From assembly GCA_018287875.1 (NCBI GenBank), contig JAGVVL010000001.1, positions 6,758,001-6,822,000 on the forward strand: a stretch of DNA of 64,000 nucleotides, written 5' to 3'. Made by a program: the position numbers and the translations under genes. Every line of letters starts with the position of its first letter. Position 1 is the stretch's first letter. This stretch comes from Nigrospora sphaerica. Lineage: Eukaryota > Ascomycota > Sordariomycetes > Amphisphaeriales > Apiosporaceae. Below, one piece after another: positions 34,629 to 48,521 of this stretch. The notes under the pieces were generated by a model that made no database searches, was not told the origin of the DNA, and saw only the letters and a list, made by a program, of their open reading frames with translations.

Positions 34629-37600
34629 TCTTGCTCCAATCCGCGCGGCCGGCGGAATAGCGCGGGGTCTCGGGCGCCGTGAAGCACAGTTGCCAATCGG
34701 AAAATGACGGTGTGTAGAGACGTGAGACAGTGGCTGGGCGGGCTGTTGGCGAGGGAAGAAGGCTGAGAAAGACGACCCGAGCAAGGAAGTACCTAGGTAG
34801 GGCCGGTTGGGGCGTTCAGTACGCCCAGATATGGAGGCGGAGACGGCTGTCGTGGGCGTTATGTACTTCTCAAGCAAGCTTCTAGAGGCAGAGACGAGGG
34901 GAGGATATTTCTCGAGGTGGATTGCGGATGGCGCAAGTGGTATACAGTATATACGCCTCCGAACTAGCGCACGATGGAAGCGCAACTTGCCGAATTTATG
35001 GAGTGGACGAATTAGAAATTAGGCGTCTTGAAACGCGATTGACTCGGCACGCCGGGAGGGCGAGACCTCATAGCCCCATGAGAAATGGACTCTTGGCCTC
35101 GAAGTTTCAAAAGCTTTGGGTGTCGAAAAACTGGCTCCCTGATGCATGTGGGGGAAGGCGGCGATAATCTTGGGTTGCAGCGTACATCTCTACTTCATTC
35201 AGTTGGGAGCGAGGGATCTCGGCCGTGTGCTGTACTTTACGCGCATACAAAGAGGAAGAGAGGAGGTGCATGTGCAGCCCATCAGCAAGCAGTACCTAAC
35301 GTACATAGCTACCTGTAACCCTCGCCAGCCGTTCATTGCATGGGCACAGTAGCAGCAGCTCCTTGACCTCGTTGCAGCGGAAGCGCGTCGGTGGAACGCG
35401 GTCGAAATCGGCGTAGATCGTTACCTCCCGGCCCCGTACGATGGTTGCAATGGGATGGGAGGAGCCCTCAGATCAGATACATACCTCCTAGGGGGGGGAT
35501 CTGACCAGGGCCGCCAGGGCCCTGAGGTCTGTGATTGGCCGGCTCCAGCTTTGCCAGGCTCTTCCCGCGCAGCAGAGGGGCGGCCTTCGGGGGAGGGAAG
35601 AGCCTGGACACGCCTGGCAAACGCCCAGCAAACGCCCGGGAAGGATGAAACTCGGGGGCTCTGCCGGCATCTATCAGTGGATAGTATGGCATTGTATAGT
35701 TGAGGAGGTCCCTTGAGGGGTCCAGCCTCCTGCGCCAGTCTGGTCGACGCGCTGCAACTTGGAAACTGGAACCGACGAGAAAACTGCCCGGCCTTGTGTG
35801 CATCCCATACACACACACATATGCACACACAGCCCTGAATCCTCTCTCCGCCCAACCCAATTCAGACGCGCCTGAGAGGGCTCTCTTGGGCAAAGGAGCC
35901 CCCCCCAAAAGGCAATTGAGCTACTTCCCCGGCTGGACTGGTTGTTGATGGCGACGACCGGCCGTGTCCTGCATATCGCCTACCCATCGTGAAACGGCGC
36001 CTTCGTGCGGATCGGCAGAAGCCCATGCTTCGCGAGGTGACGGCGCTGCTCCTGAGCCCGCCAATGGTGTAACGTTCGTGGCCGATGCGAAAAGTTGCCG
36101 CAATTTGCAAAACACCCCCGCCCCGTGCCGCCAGCACGTCGTGCAACACACACCTGAAGCCCCGTTCCCAGCTCCGAAAGAAACCTACGTGCGTCGATCA
36201 CGCAGAGCGGATGCGGGGAGGGTTGAGGACGGGTTACGCTGCAGGCCACGCCAAAGAACCCTTAGTTACTACATCCCACGCATGGCCTGGCTGGCTTGAC
36301 CTCCAATGCCCACCGGCCTTGGGGATTGATGCTGCCTTTTTTTTACTGGCACGGGAAACGACAGGATACCGCCCCGGCGTCCTATCCCTGACAAAATCAC
36401 TTCGTGTTTGTTCCACATGAGCCGGCCGAGAAACGGCAGCATCGCGATGAAAAAGCTTCTCCTACTCCGTATTTCTGTCGTCCTTACTGTCTCGCATTCC
36501 TCAATGGGGATCCCGTGAGCCCTGTGTTTAAGAACAGCTACCCAGTTAGTACATTGTACTCCCTGACTTTGGGCCGGCTACCTATGTGATAGTCTGTGTA
36601 CCGACGGATGGCTGGGCGACCATCTATCTGCCTCAGCTTCAACATCGAGCTCCCTTTGCGGCAGAGCAGCGACTATGGAGGAGGAGGGATGTTTGCCATG
36701 CTCCCCTGCTGTCTGAGGAATTCAAGCACGCACCTGGGATGGAAGGCTCAGGAACAGAAATCCTGTGCCCGTCCCCTCCGATGGGGTTGTTAATGTATGT
36801 CCCTTGTGACCGAGACGCATCCGGTGGTAATCGCAGCCCAAGGGCGGCACGGCTAGGTTGTGTGTTACGAGCCGCATCGAGCGAAGGCTCTCGATCTTCC
36901 GTGCTCCATCTGAACTCGGGTTTGTGCCGCCCAACTGGCTCACTCACGCACCCTATTCTCGTCTGCCTGTTGCGCGTCCGTAGCCCCTACCGAGACATGC
37001 GAAAGCTGGAGCGATTGATGTCATGGGATCTGCAGCCCGTAGTACAACTATACGCGTAATGTCGATTCCTCCCCATGATGCCAAACCCATAGGGTGCGCA
37101 CCTTGGGACGCGCGGATCGCCCCCCGGATCGCCAGTACATACGCCTCGGCAAGGCAATGAATGAACGACACGACCTGACGTGAAGGAGAAAGGCAAGGAG
37201 AGGTTCCTCGGGGCGACGCCGAACCATTCTTTTCCCGCCGGGAGCAATCGGAGTCGGCCTTGTGCTCCCGCTGGTCCAAAATCTCCGGCCGGTCCGCATA
37301 CCATGCCATGGCTGTCGCCAAGCACACGCTTCGTTGCCTGTCCAGCTCGTTCTTTTCACCCCCATTCCGCTAACTGGCTGGATGGGCCCGGCGGCCGGGG
37401 GCTGCTGCGCCTGGCTCGTTTCGGCAGAACCCCCAGTCGTCGGTGTCGGTGCGTCGCTCCATGGCATGACGATGAGCGAAGTGCGGCAAAAAAGACTGGC
37501 AGGGCCGAGGCGGGCAAGGAGGTGGCCACTGTGGCCTCGCTAATGGACAATGGGGAGAAGTGCCTCGGTACCTCCGAGGTCGGCAGCAAGAGCATGGAAG

Positions 37601-40600
37601 GTAGGTACAGCATCATCGCTTTTCCCGGTCGGACGGAAACCGTCGATTAACTCGAACGCCGGATCGCCTCCCAACATGCCGTGCCGCGTCCGTCGTACGC
37701 GTGTCGATGCGTGCCCATACAAGTACATACTCTGGACGTGTATGCGCTCTGCAAGACGCGCACGGCCACCCAATCGCCGGGGGGCCATTGGGCAGGATGC
37801 GCGATGCTGCAATGGGAATGCACCGCAGCCATTGGGGGGGGGGGGGGGGGGGAGCTTGCATGTTGTGTGTTGTATTGTGTGCTAAGGTAGGTAATGTATT
37901 ATGATCCGCCCAGCTCGTCATCCGGGGCTGCCCCCCCTTCTCCCCAATCCCGTCCGGCAGCGGCGCGACAGGGACGCATCTACGGCCGCGAATCATAGCT
38001 TTGGGTCCGTACAGGTTCTCAAGCCCTGCAGAAGCGCCGAGGGGGGTGTGGTTCCCGCGCGCGCATCGCCATCTCGAGCGTCGTGTCAAGGCTTTCTAGT
38101 CGTAACTTACCGGAGAAGGTGGTGCCTGTCTATCCCCGACATTCCGACCTCGCCGCCTGCCAACCTGTTTGCCTGGCACTGGCCAGCACTTGTGTTCGTA
38201 GTCAGGCTGCGTGTGGATCGAGATGACCATGGCAAGTGAAGCCCCGATTGGCAAAATACGAAGTACGAGGGGGGGGGGGACCCATCACCATGATCGGCTC
38301 CAGCTCGTACACATACAGGAACGGGGCGCAAAGACCATCCATCCATCGCCAGCACCGGCGCTTCGGCGCTCCCTCCTCATTGACAAGCCACTCCACAGAA
38401 CCATCCATGATCTGGGCTCACCACCTACGGAGCAGCTCCGCAGTGGCCTTGGCTCTCCGTAGCCAGGGTTTCTCGTCGCGCGGTGGGTACCAGCAGGGGC
38501 ACCAGGAACCACCTGAAGCAGTTGGGAGGCAGGCACTCTAAGGTTCGGACGATATTTTTTTGGTTGTTTGCATCTCTGTACGCTTCTGCACCGCGTCTTT
38601 CGCGCGCCCACCCCTCATCGTTCTTTTTCTCCGGGGAAAAGGGGCAGGGTATTGCGATGACGATTGGCAGGTGGCTTGGAGACAAGGGCCGGCGGGACAA
38701 GGTCCAGCGTTGTCCAGGCGCGTCTGCCAATGTCGGGGCTGAAGACCAGCCGACAGACTTGGGGGCATTCATCTGGCAACCGATTCGCAAGCTCGAGCAT
38801 CCCTTCTCTCTACACATACCTCTAGTACCGGCACCCCCCGTCCACACCGTCCCCCCTGGTTGCCCGCAGGGCCCCTGCTAGACGCAGGACGGTTCACGGG
38901 CGGCAGAAGAAAACCGTACCAGAAAGAAGGGTTTCGAGGACCATTGGCGGCCTCCAGCCGCAGGGCGGCGCGTGCATCTTTCTTTCCGGTTTTACAGTTG
39001 CAGTCAACTATAGGGGAGAGCGAGAAACATGGGGATGGCGGCATCCATGACCGTTCGCAGCCCTTTTCGGTTAATGGGGCCTTTTTTGAGCCTCCGGTCC
39101 GTTGGCACCCAAGTTCCTGGGCACTCACCCCCCCATGGCGCGTGCAACGGTATGGGATAGAAAGTTGGCAGTGTTGGGGCATGGCCGGGCAAAGGACTGT
39201 TTAGCGAGTAGTACTAGGACTTCGTGCCCGCGTAGAGAGGCCCTGAGGGTGTCATCGACGAAAGCAATGGTGGTATCTGGACTGGTAGTGTGGGTGGAAG
39301 ATCTACACTCGTACTATAGCTGCGATGTTGGCTTCGCGAGCGGGTCTCAGCCACCAATTATTGGCCGGCCCGGATGCAGTTGTATCGGATGTATCCTGAA
39401 AGTACTTCCGAGGCATGGAACTGAGCAGAGGCACCGGTTGACGATCCCATTGTAGGCATACTGGGCCATCCATGCTTACGGGTGGTTCTAGGCTCTTCAT
39501 GACTGCTGTCCAGATGGGCAGCGGGAGGGAAGCAGGGCAAAGAAAAGAAAGCAGAAGCTGCATGTCGAAGTTACAGGTCGGAAAGGAGAAGAGCTGTAGC
39601 ACACACCCACGACGCCCAAGATGGATGTGACCAAATGGTTTAGCTTGTCCACGGACTCCCGCCGCTGCCGTTTTCCCTCCGGCCCAATTTGGCTACTTGC
39701 TGGATCGCTTAACCCCGAGATTGCTTCCTGCTGGCACGAATGGTATAGCCGTATCCCACGCGTGCTAGTACTGTGACACAGGCGTTTGTTAATTATCGAA
39801 CCTGTCTGGTCGTTGACGGCGGCTGTGTCTAAGGGCTGACGGGACCAAAGGCGTCCCCATCGGCGCGTCCCGAGTTTGACCTGTAGCTTTTTTGCGAGCA
39901 TGTGAAGCGAGGAGCACTTACGGTCTCTGCACCGGCTGCTTGTCCAAGGATCTTCGCCAAACTCTGTCCGTATGTAGCCGTGCCCGCCGCCTTGAACGGG
40001 TACTCGGTTCGGTAGGTCGTGAGGAGTATATAGCCTCGAGTCCCCGTCTCCCGTCCGTGAAGACCAAGGTTTGCGAGTTACTAAGGTTTGCGGGTTGCCG
40101 AGAGCGCTCAATTGACTGTGGGCGTGGCGAATATATCCATGTGCGCGCTTGTGGACATGGCCAGTTACGTACCTACCTCTTACATGCGGACGAACTTATC
40201 TGATGATACTCATGTTCTGGTCGGTCCAGCGATGATGCCTCGTTGACTGGCCCACCGCAAACCCTCTCACGTCGACGATACGCGGGCGCAAAGGCAAAGT
40301 GCAAACCACCATGCCCAAAGATGGGATGAAAAGAAGGCCGATGACTGGTCTCATCGTTCGAACCGCACCCGGCGCACCCCAATCTGCTGCCAGCAGCGGA
40401 CATTTCGGTGGCTGCCAGGGATAAGATTAGAAGCTCGCATCGCCGTGGGGTCGTGGGCGGCGCCATGATCGACCGTTCTACCAAGTACGACCAGTTCCCC
40501 CCGTGCTAGTTGCGTGCACCGCCGCGTGCTATACAGTCGCCCCGTCATTGGCCAGCGAGCCGTCGACGACGAAAATCGGACCGCCAGCCCAGCCAGCCCG

Positions 40601-42280
40601 ACCCTAACATCCGCATCGGTAAGGATGAGAACCCGGCCATCGAATCCTCCTGGGAGCGTGACCCAGGGGAAACTATCGACTGGGACGGGTGATGCGTGAG
40701 ATGACACCTCGTTTGCCGGCAGCACCATCGATTACCTAGGTGTTCTGCCTACCGTCGCTTGCCTACCTGGGTAGGGTGGGAGGTTGGTAGAAGGATCGTG
40801 GGGGATGGATGTGCTTACACTCATCACTCCCATAGTTGTGAGCTCAATGGATAGATGGTCGAAAGGGGGGCGAGAGGAGGACAACCTCCTACATCATACG
40901 AGGGGTGAGGCGGTGTGAGGGGTTTCCATATTCAATGGCATCCGGCCTATTCAGCCCGTTCCCTTCACGGGAAGCGTACAGCGAAATGCCGGGTGACACA
41001 ATGGATGTGACGGGACTGTCTTGACTTGACGCTGGCAGCCCTGCGGCCAACGGTACCCATTTTATTATATCCGGCCGGCAAGCGCGGGCGTTGAGGACAA
41101 CGAACGCGCCCACGCCGGGCAAGCACCCTCGATGATTGACCTTGCAAGGTTAGGTACGTGTGTATAGTACCTCCCTGTAGAGAGGTATGTACCTTACATA
41201 GAGGAGAGCCGGAGGTGCATACGCATATACAATTAGCATGGGCCGTAATGATCCAAGGATCTATTTCCCCTCCCACCCCCCGGGCAGCCTACGGATGGCG
41301 GCCCAGCAGCGCGCCATGCAGGAGAGGAGCCTGCCGATGGAGGCGGCGGGCGGACGGGCGGGCTCGGAGCGCAAGAGGGACTCGCATGATGATGTACAAG
41401 TAGCTGGCCCTCTCGTTCCCCCGGGCAGAGAGGGGAGAGGCAGGGCAAATCAAGGTTCTGCTTACCATCTCGGCGCGAGAAACTTGGCCGATTCGAGGCA
41501 GGTCGCGCCACTGTCCGGCCCAATGTCACCTCAGTACCCAATTTCCTTGTCAGGTGTGGTGCCCGTACCTCGCAACCTCGGACATGGACTAGCTCTGCCC
41601 ATTTCTACCTTCATGCCCGGCCACTGGAGCCCTAGTCCCTGACTGAGATATGGTCTCCCCACCCAGCGCCTCGCCGCCGGGGAGGGAAAAAAATGCTGCC
41701 TGGGGGCTTGGCCCGTGAAGCCTCCCATGGATCCATGTCTGTGGCAGCGGACTCTGGACATCGTGTTCCAGCCCGCCTGCCGACGCGCCGCCGCCGCATC
41801 ATACCCACCCGCACTTTTTTGTTCTACCGCCCACCAGGGAATCCAGGAAGGCCCGGCGCCGGCTGCATAGCTTGTTGTCTGGACCCCCTCTCTCCTTGAA
41901 TGCCATCGTCTCTTCGCCCTCCTCTCCTGGGTGAAACGACGGCCAGCGAGGGGGGCCAGCAGCGCGGCGGAAACAGGTGCCCGTTCTTCGTCGTCATCGG
42001 AACCTTCCCACATGGTCGTCGAGGTAATGCTGCGTCGGTACATACCTCTCCTCGTACGCGTTTCCTTCCCACGCTGCCTCGGGCGGCCCTGTACGCCAAG
42101 CGAGAAGCCTGCAGAAGCCATTCCGGAGAGCGAGATGCAAGGTGGTAATGTCGATGGGGACTACTTGGTCGCATGCAGTAGGTAGGTACCTCTCTTCTGC
42201 TAGTGCACCGGGCATGTGCTGGGTCTCTCCACCTAATAAAAATAGAGTGCTCCAGTCCGTAGGGTACCTAATAACGAGAG
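34629..42280. other. Gene-poor stretch (about 7.6 kb), no supported gene
   Basis: No frame matches a known family or shows the codon bias of neighbouring genes. Items seen are a run of 19 G at 37834-37852, CA-rich repeats near 35807-35832, the palindromic word TACTCCGTA at 36463-36471, several GGTACCT words (37567, 42185, 42263) and an imperfect inverted repeat around 41165-41200. The first about 300 bases are the probable promoter/leader of the CDF gene. No RNA gene was recognised. GC content looks similar to the rest of the window, so this is not an AT-rich repeat block. Confidence 0.5.
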
Positions 42281-43584
42281 AGGGCGTGTGTACCGGCCTA
42301 CCGACCCTGCCAGCCCGCGCTCGACTTGCGAAGGGAAAACGAAGAAAATAACATCCAGCACATCCTTGTCCAGCTGCATCGCCCGCCGTCGTCGTCTCCG
42401 TCGTCCCTTTCCCACACCCCCGAATCCTCATCACTCATCATCAGTCCAGACCATTACTGATTCTCTTTTGATCCCGCCCCCCCAATCCCTTTCCATGACT
42501 CTTGGTCGCTTGGTCCTGCGCCCCGTCGACGAATTCCACCCTGGGCTTCCCTTCCAGACCGTCCGTCCGTCTGTGGCAGCATCTGCGTTTTGCCCATCCG
42601 TCTGTCCGTCTGCCTAGTGCTAGCGCCAGTCTGGCCCGTCGGGTGCGAGGCGCTCACCCTCGCCCGTGTTGCTTTGCTTCGTTCGTTCGTGGTCGCCTTT
42701 CCCGTCTCTCGAACGCAACCTACCCTATCTTTTCTGGCCGCAGTCACCGACGTCTTTGACATCTGCCCGTCACCAGCAGCCCGATCGCCGTGTCGCCTTT
42801 CCTTAGTATTAATGCAAACAGCCTCGCTGTCCTAAAAAACCCACTACCCGCCTCCGCCTGCCGATTGCCTGGTGTAAGTCCTTGCTGTCCCGTTGCTTAA
42901 TTCGCTCTCCCTCCCCCCTCCTCTTTGCTCGGCCTCGGGCCCCGTCCAGCTCTTCTCCTTCCGGCTCTTCTCGGCGGGCGTTATTTGCAACTGCCGTCGT
43001 GGTGGGCAAGCGCCGGTTTCCCGTTGCAATATCCCCTTCGTGGACGCCGTCTGTATGGCCGATTGGGGCTGAAGCAGGACCCTCGCGGCCTCCCCTGCGC
43101 GGCCTCCCCTGCGCGGCCAGGCGCTGGGCAAATGGGCCGGGAGGGTCTCTGGCCCGGCTTACACCTAAACGCGCACGGGGTGCGAGTCAGTTGCTGTGAC
43201 GCGCTGGTAGCCCCAGCCGCTCAGGGGGTCGTGTTGGCCAACACGCAAGCCCCCGGGTGGCGAGATGCCCTGTCAGCACCGTGGGATCGAGGCCGCACCA
43301 CGACGCCCTGGTGGACAACTACATGTCCCTTCATTGCGCTGTCCGGAAACCGGCTAATTCTCTCACCTGCAGTTGCCTGCTGGCGTCCCGCCCTCGCAGA
43401 GGATTTTGACTGACAGCGTCATCCGACACGTTCTGCATCGTCACTACCACCACAACCCCCGGGAATCCTGCGGACCACATCAGCAGAGAACGGTGGCCGG
43501 GCGACACGCACGCATTTGCCCTTCATTCCAGCACAATATATGTGCATACCGTAATACTTCCGTCGCCCCATTCAAGTCGTCTAT
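42281..43584 (+). promoter_or_regulatory. Pyrimidine-rich promoter/5' leader of the 43585 gene, possible leader intron
   Basis: The plus strand is strongly C/T-rich from about 42350 to 42960 (TCCGTCCGTC-type runs). GTAAGT at 42874 and a plausible branch/acceptor at 43353-43372 (CGGCTAATTCTCTCACCTGCAG) could define a leader intron of about 499 nt. A 14-bp tandem repeat (GCGGCCTCCCCTGC, twice) lies at 43085-43112. Transcript structure is inference. Confidence 0.3.
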
Positions 43585-46517
43585 ATGCCTAGATTCCCAG
43601 TCAACTTCCGGCGGAAATCGACCGTGGCAGACGACCAGAATGCTCCGGCGGAGCCATCTTTCCGAGTTCTCGAACGAAACGAAGCAGGGTCTCCGGGCAA
43701 GCCATTTGACGGCGGTGTACGAATGACGAAAGGACACGCGCCGAGGACTACGCTCTCTGAAATACCGCTCGACGACAACCTCTTTGTGGACATGAAATCG
43801 AACCGGTATGTGCAATCTTCCCGCTCGCTCCCCCCGGGCAACCTTGTTGTGCCGGCCACCTGCCCCTACGCCCTCGGTGCCACCGATCCGGTAGCTTCGA
43901 GCTCGATCACTAGCCCCCCTGGATAGAGGGTCCCGGTTATTCAGGGGCTGGCCGCATTGTCCCCTACCGCACCACAATGTCTTAAATCAAAGTCTTGCGT
44001 CCCCACCCACTAATGCGCTGAAGCGGCAGCGGCAGTTCTACCACGATCAAAACAACTTCAGACAACAGCTCGCGCCACAGTAACGCGTCGACTGCGCCCT
44101 CCTCAACCGACTTGGCCGCCTCCCAAGACGACTGGAGAAGAAAGTCGGCCTACGGCGATTCGTCCAACGCGCCTGCGCCTCCGCCCAAGTCTTCGGGCAG
44201 CAGTTTTCTGAACAAGGCGGGAAGGACCTTCTCCTTCGGAGGGTCCAAAAAGAACAGTCTGGCGACCATACCGGCTGAAGAGATCCCGCCGGTGCCGGCT
44301 CCTGGCGAGGCACCACAAACGCCGGGCGGTCGATCCCGAGCCCAGACGAACTCGACCGTCGCCACGGCGACACCGCCCAAGCTCGAGGACCGGGATTTCT
44401 CGCTTGACCTGGGAGGAGACCTGAGCAACATGCTCTCTTCGTTCAATAAGAGGTCCAGCGTCGCGACCGTCAAGGATGAGTCCGGGCGCCCAGTCGCTCC
44501 GTCACGAAATCTTACAGGGAACCGGGCCAGCCAGCCTTCTCCGCTCCATCTTGATCGGACCGCAGCTATCGAATCTCCGCTCAAGTCGTGGAACAGTCAG
44601 ACTTCCCACGATGGCCTCCTTGGTTCTGCCAGAATGGTAGCTTCGCCGCCGCCCACAAGAGGCGACGTACCGCCTCAGGTGCCAAGACACGCCGTTGGCA
44701 CGCCGGGGCGGGGGCCTTCCCCCGACGAGAATGAGGACACGGCGTTGTTGAAGGACTCGGCGGCGGCCACCAGGTTCCTGTCGAAGGCTGCCACCGCTCC
44801 ACGTGGGCATGGCACCAGGGAAAGCCAGGACACCGTGGCGAGCCTTCCCCTGGGCTACTCCAAGCCGTCCAGATCCGAGGAAGACAACATGTTCGAGACG
44901 TCTTTCAGCCGTTCCTCCAAGGCCGCAGCTCGGCCTCAAGGCCGCGGGTATGACGAGCCGCAAAACAAGGTCATGACCCCAGCCGAATTCGAAAAGTACC
45001 GCCAGGACAAGGTGCGCCAGAGTGGGAACATGGACACCAAGGACGACGCCGGCAGTGAGGTCGAGGAGGACAACTACGAGGAGGAGGAGGATGACGCGGA
45101 GAAGAAGCAGGAAATGGCTAAGCAGCGGCGGAAGCAGGAAGCCCACATGACTGTCTACCGACAGCAGATGATGAAGGTCACGGGCGAGCAGGGCGGCATG
45201 CCATCCTCGCAACCGAGCATCGCTATGTCGATGAGCACTCCGAACCTGACTTTGAACGACGGGAAAGGCCTCAGCGGTTCCAACTCGCCGCCGTCGGAGG
45301 GCTCTGAAGACGACGATGTACCACTAGGCATCCTCGCCGCCCATGGTTTCCCCAGCAAAAACCGGCCGCCGATGCGCCTGACGCATGCTGGGTCGAACCC
45401 TAACCTACGGGCAGCGGCGATGTCATTCCCCGCGGGTCCTGGATCTGCTGCGGGCGACACGCCGCGGGGTGGGCCTTTGCCCGCATTCGCCAGAAGACTC
45501 CCTCAGGATCCTTTCCTGGGTGCCGGTCTGATTAACCAGCCTCCGAGGGAGTCCTTTGCCATGGGTGGTGGCATTCCTGCTGGCCCCAACCGAGCAATGG
45601 CTGTTGGTGGTTTGGTTGGGGTGATTGCGAACGAGGAGAGACAAAAGGCCATGAGACGTGGTAGTCCCGCCATGGACAGCAAGAGCATACCGCTACCCAT
45701 GAACATGAACGGTGGCATCGACCCCATGGCAGGCATCCCTCCACAGATGATGTATCCCATGGGGATGCCTCAGATGCCCGTCATGACGCCCAACGATCAG
45801 GCGCAGCTGCAGCTGAACCAGCAGATGACGCAGTTCATGCAAATGCAGATGCAGTTCATGCAAATGATGGCGGGCCAGAACTCGGGTCAATCGCCGGGAC
45901 CGATGCCCGGCGCGATGCCCGGCACGATGCCCGGCGCGATGCCCGGTCAGATGCCCGGACAGATGGGAGTCCCGAGTCGCCCCCAGAGCCACATGCCGAA
46001 TCATTCTATCGGATCGTTTCACGACTTCGGCCACGGCTCCTTCTTGGGCGAACCCAGCTCGATGAGCTTGGGCGGTTCGTTTATGGGGGGCATGGGTCTG
46101 GACCCTGTTAGGGGAGATGCCCAGGCCCGCACCATGAGCATGGTCCAGCCTAGTTCGGCTTCTTGGATACAGCCGCCCAACGCCAACTATGCGCCATCCA
46201 TCCGTGTTCAAGGCAACGGTTACACGCCGTCCATCGCCCCGTCGGAGCGCAGCAACGTCGGGCTTCCCGGCCGCTACCGGCCCGTCTCCAGCATGACGCC
46301 GACGGATACATACTCGAGGACGGCGACCATGTCGGGAGCTTTGCCAACTTTATCCAAGCTTTCGGGGGAGACAAAGGTGGCCTCTACTTCGAATGACAAC
46401 GACGACGACGACGACGAGAAGGGCTGGGAGGAGCTGAAGGCCAAGCGAGAAAAGCAAAAAGGCCTCTGGAAGACGAAAAAAGGGCTTGACAGCGACATTG
46501 GCGCTCTCATCACCTGA
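43585..46517 (+). CDS. Conserved-looking fungal protein of unknown function, Met/Gln/Pro-rich
   Basis: Exons are 43585..43805 and 44030..46517, giving 902 aa. The 224-nt intron has GTATGT, a CACTAAT branch and GCGGCAG. A second in-frame acceptor 6 nt downstream (44035) would drop two residues. I do not recognise the family. Residues 1-70 are compact and charged (MPRFPVNFRRKSTV...). A long Ser/Pro-rich disordered region follows, with many SP/TP sites. Near residue 400 an acidic-then-basic segment (EEEEDDAEKKQEMAKQRRKQ) probably forms a coiled coil. Then comes a Met/Gln-rich stretch with tandem MPGx repeats (12-bp DNA units, about 45903-45965). The end is acidic and basic, with GWEELKAKREKQKGLWKTKKG. 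No membrane segment or signal peptide is seen. The order of charged ends around a prion-like middle suggests a scaffold or RNP protein, but this is speculation. Confidence 0.85.
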
Positions 46518-47772
46518 ACGGCTCGTCTCACGCCGTGACTACGCCGCGTTGCTTGCGATTCGCTGCCGGCGCGTCGCACACTGTTAATAATTCATCACAA
46601 GGGGGCACATGAAGCATTCTGTGGATACCGGCTACTATAAAAATCTATTTCACGCCTTGAGAGATCGGCCGTTGGCGCATGGCGATCGTTTCAAACAGCT
46701 GTTGATGGCATGTATGGAATGGGATTTGCGAGTATACGTTTGCGGTGGCGGAAATACCCTTGGCATCGGCCGGGATAGAACATAACAAGACGGACGCATA
46801 GCTCGTTGAAAGGGTTGAGGGGCGCTGTTTTTTGGGTACAAAGGGACGGGGAGGCCGGAAAGAGGGAGGGGGGCGAGGGGTTGTCTGGCTTTCGCGCGCG
46901 ATGAGGAGGCTCGGAACGTGAATATGGTGACGAGAGAGAAATCTGGTTCGTGCGAAGTTGCCGGGAGGCATCTTCTTCGGAGCGACTTATCATAGACACT
47001 CGTCGGCATATGTACACGTTAATCTAATACAAGACCCAGGCAAACCTGCACCCTTGGTCTTTCCCCCCGCGGTGGTTCATGGTGAACGCCAACAGAACGG
47101 CGCCTCGCTCTACCGAACCTAGCAGTAGACCCGTTGGGCTCCAGCGGGGTCTCCGGGCATGCTTGTCCGAGTATCCCGTCTCGATTTAGAACGTGCTGAC
47201 GGCATATCGATCTGTCTGCGCATCGATTCCATGTATGTGCCTCGCCAAGTACAGTCGGTGCCCTACCACGTATGCCGCAGGGTCCGAACGCACCCAGGCA
47301 ACGATGCCCGTTTTGGCCCGGCGGTTCTGCGCCAAAATTTCTATTTTTGTACATTTTGTTGCTTCTCGGTCATTTAGTTTTACTTTGGTTCGGCATCAGC
47401 TTGCCATCCGGTGGCAACGGCTACACTTCTTACAGGTCCAGCACACGGCCGAGTGCTGCCGAAACGTTTTACCTCGCCACGAAACGTGCATCGTTCGTCT
47501 GCGGGCTGAAATCGGCTTCTCGGGGAGCGTGCCAGCCACCTCAACGTTGGGCAGGGGAGTCGTGTGGTAACTACCCCGTTCTCGGAGCCTCGACCTCCAG
47601 CTGCTCGTGTTGGCACCCATGGGTGGAGAACGCCACGCGAATATTCACAAATTGGTAGACAAAGCTACTTACTCCACGCTGGATAGCCTCGGATGGCAGG
47701 CTCGATGGTAGGTCAACCAGACTGTCGGTTGCTCCCGACTTTGGACCTGTATAGAGCGGACGCGGTTCTAAG
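46518..47772. other. Intergenic, convergent 3' flanks of the 43585 gene and rib4
   Basis: About 1.25 kb with short unsupported frames. No RNA gene, repeat or transposon was recognised. It should hold the two 3' UTRs. Confidence 0.55.

Positions 47773-48521
<749 letters not shown>

Noticed and set aside
34629..34985. N-terminal extension of the CDF protein to 34985
   Set aside because: Composition is leader-like, and MSSLPPNS gives a start consistent with the rest of the family.
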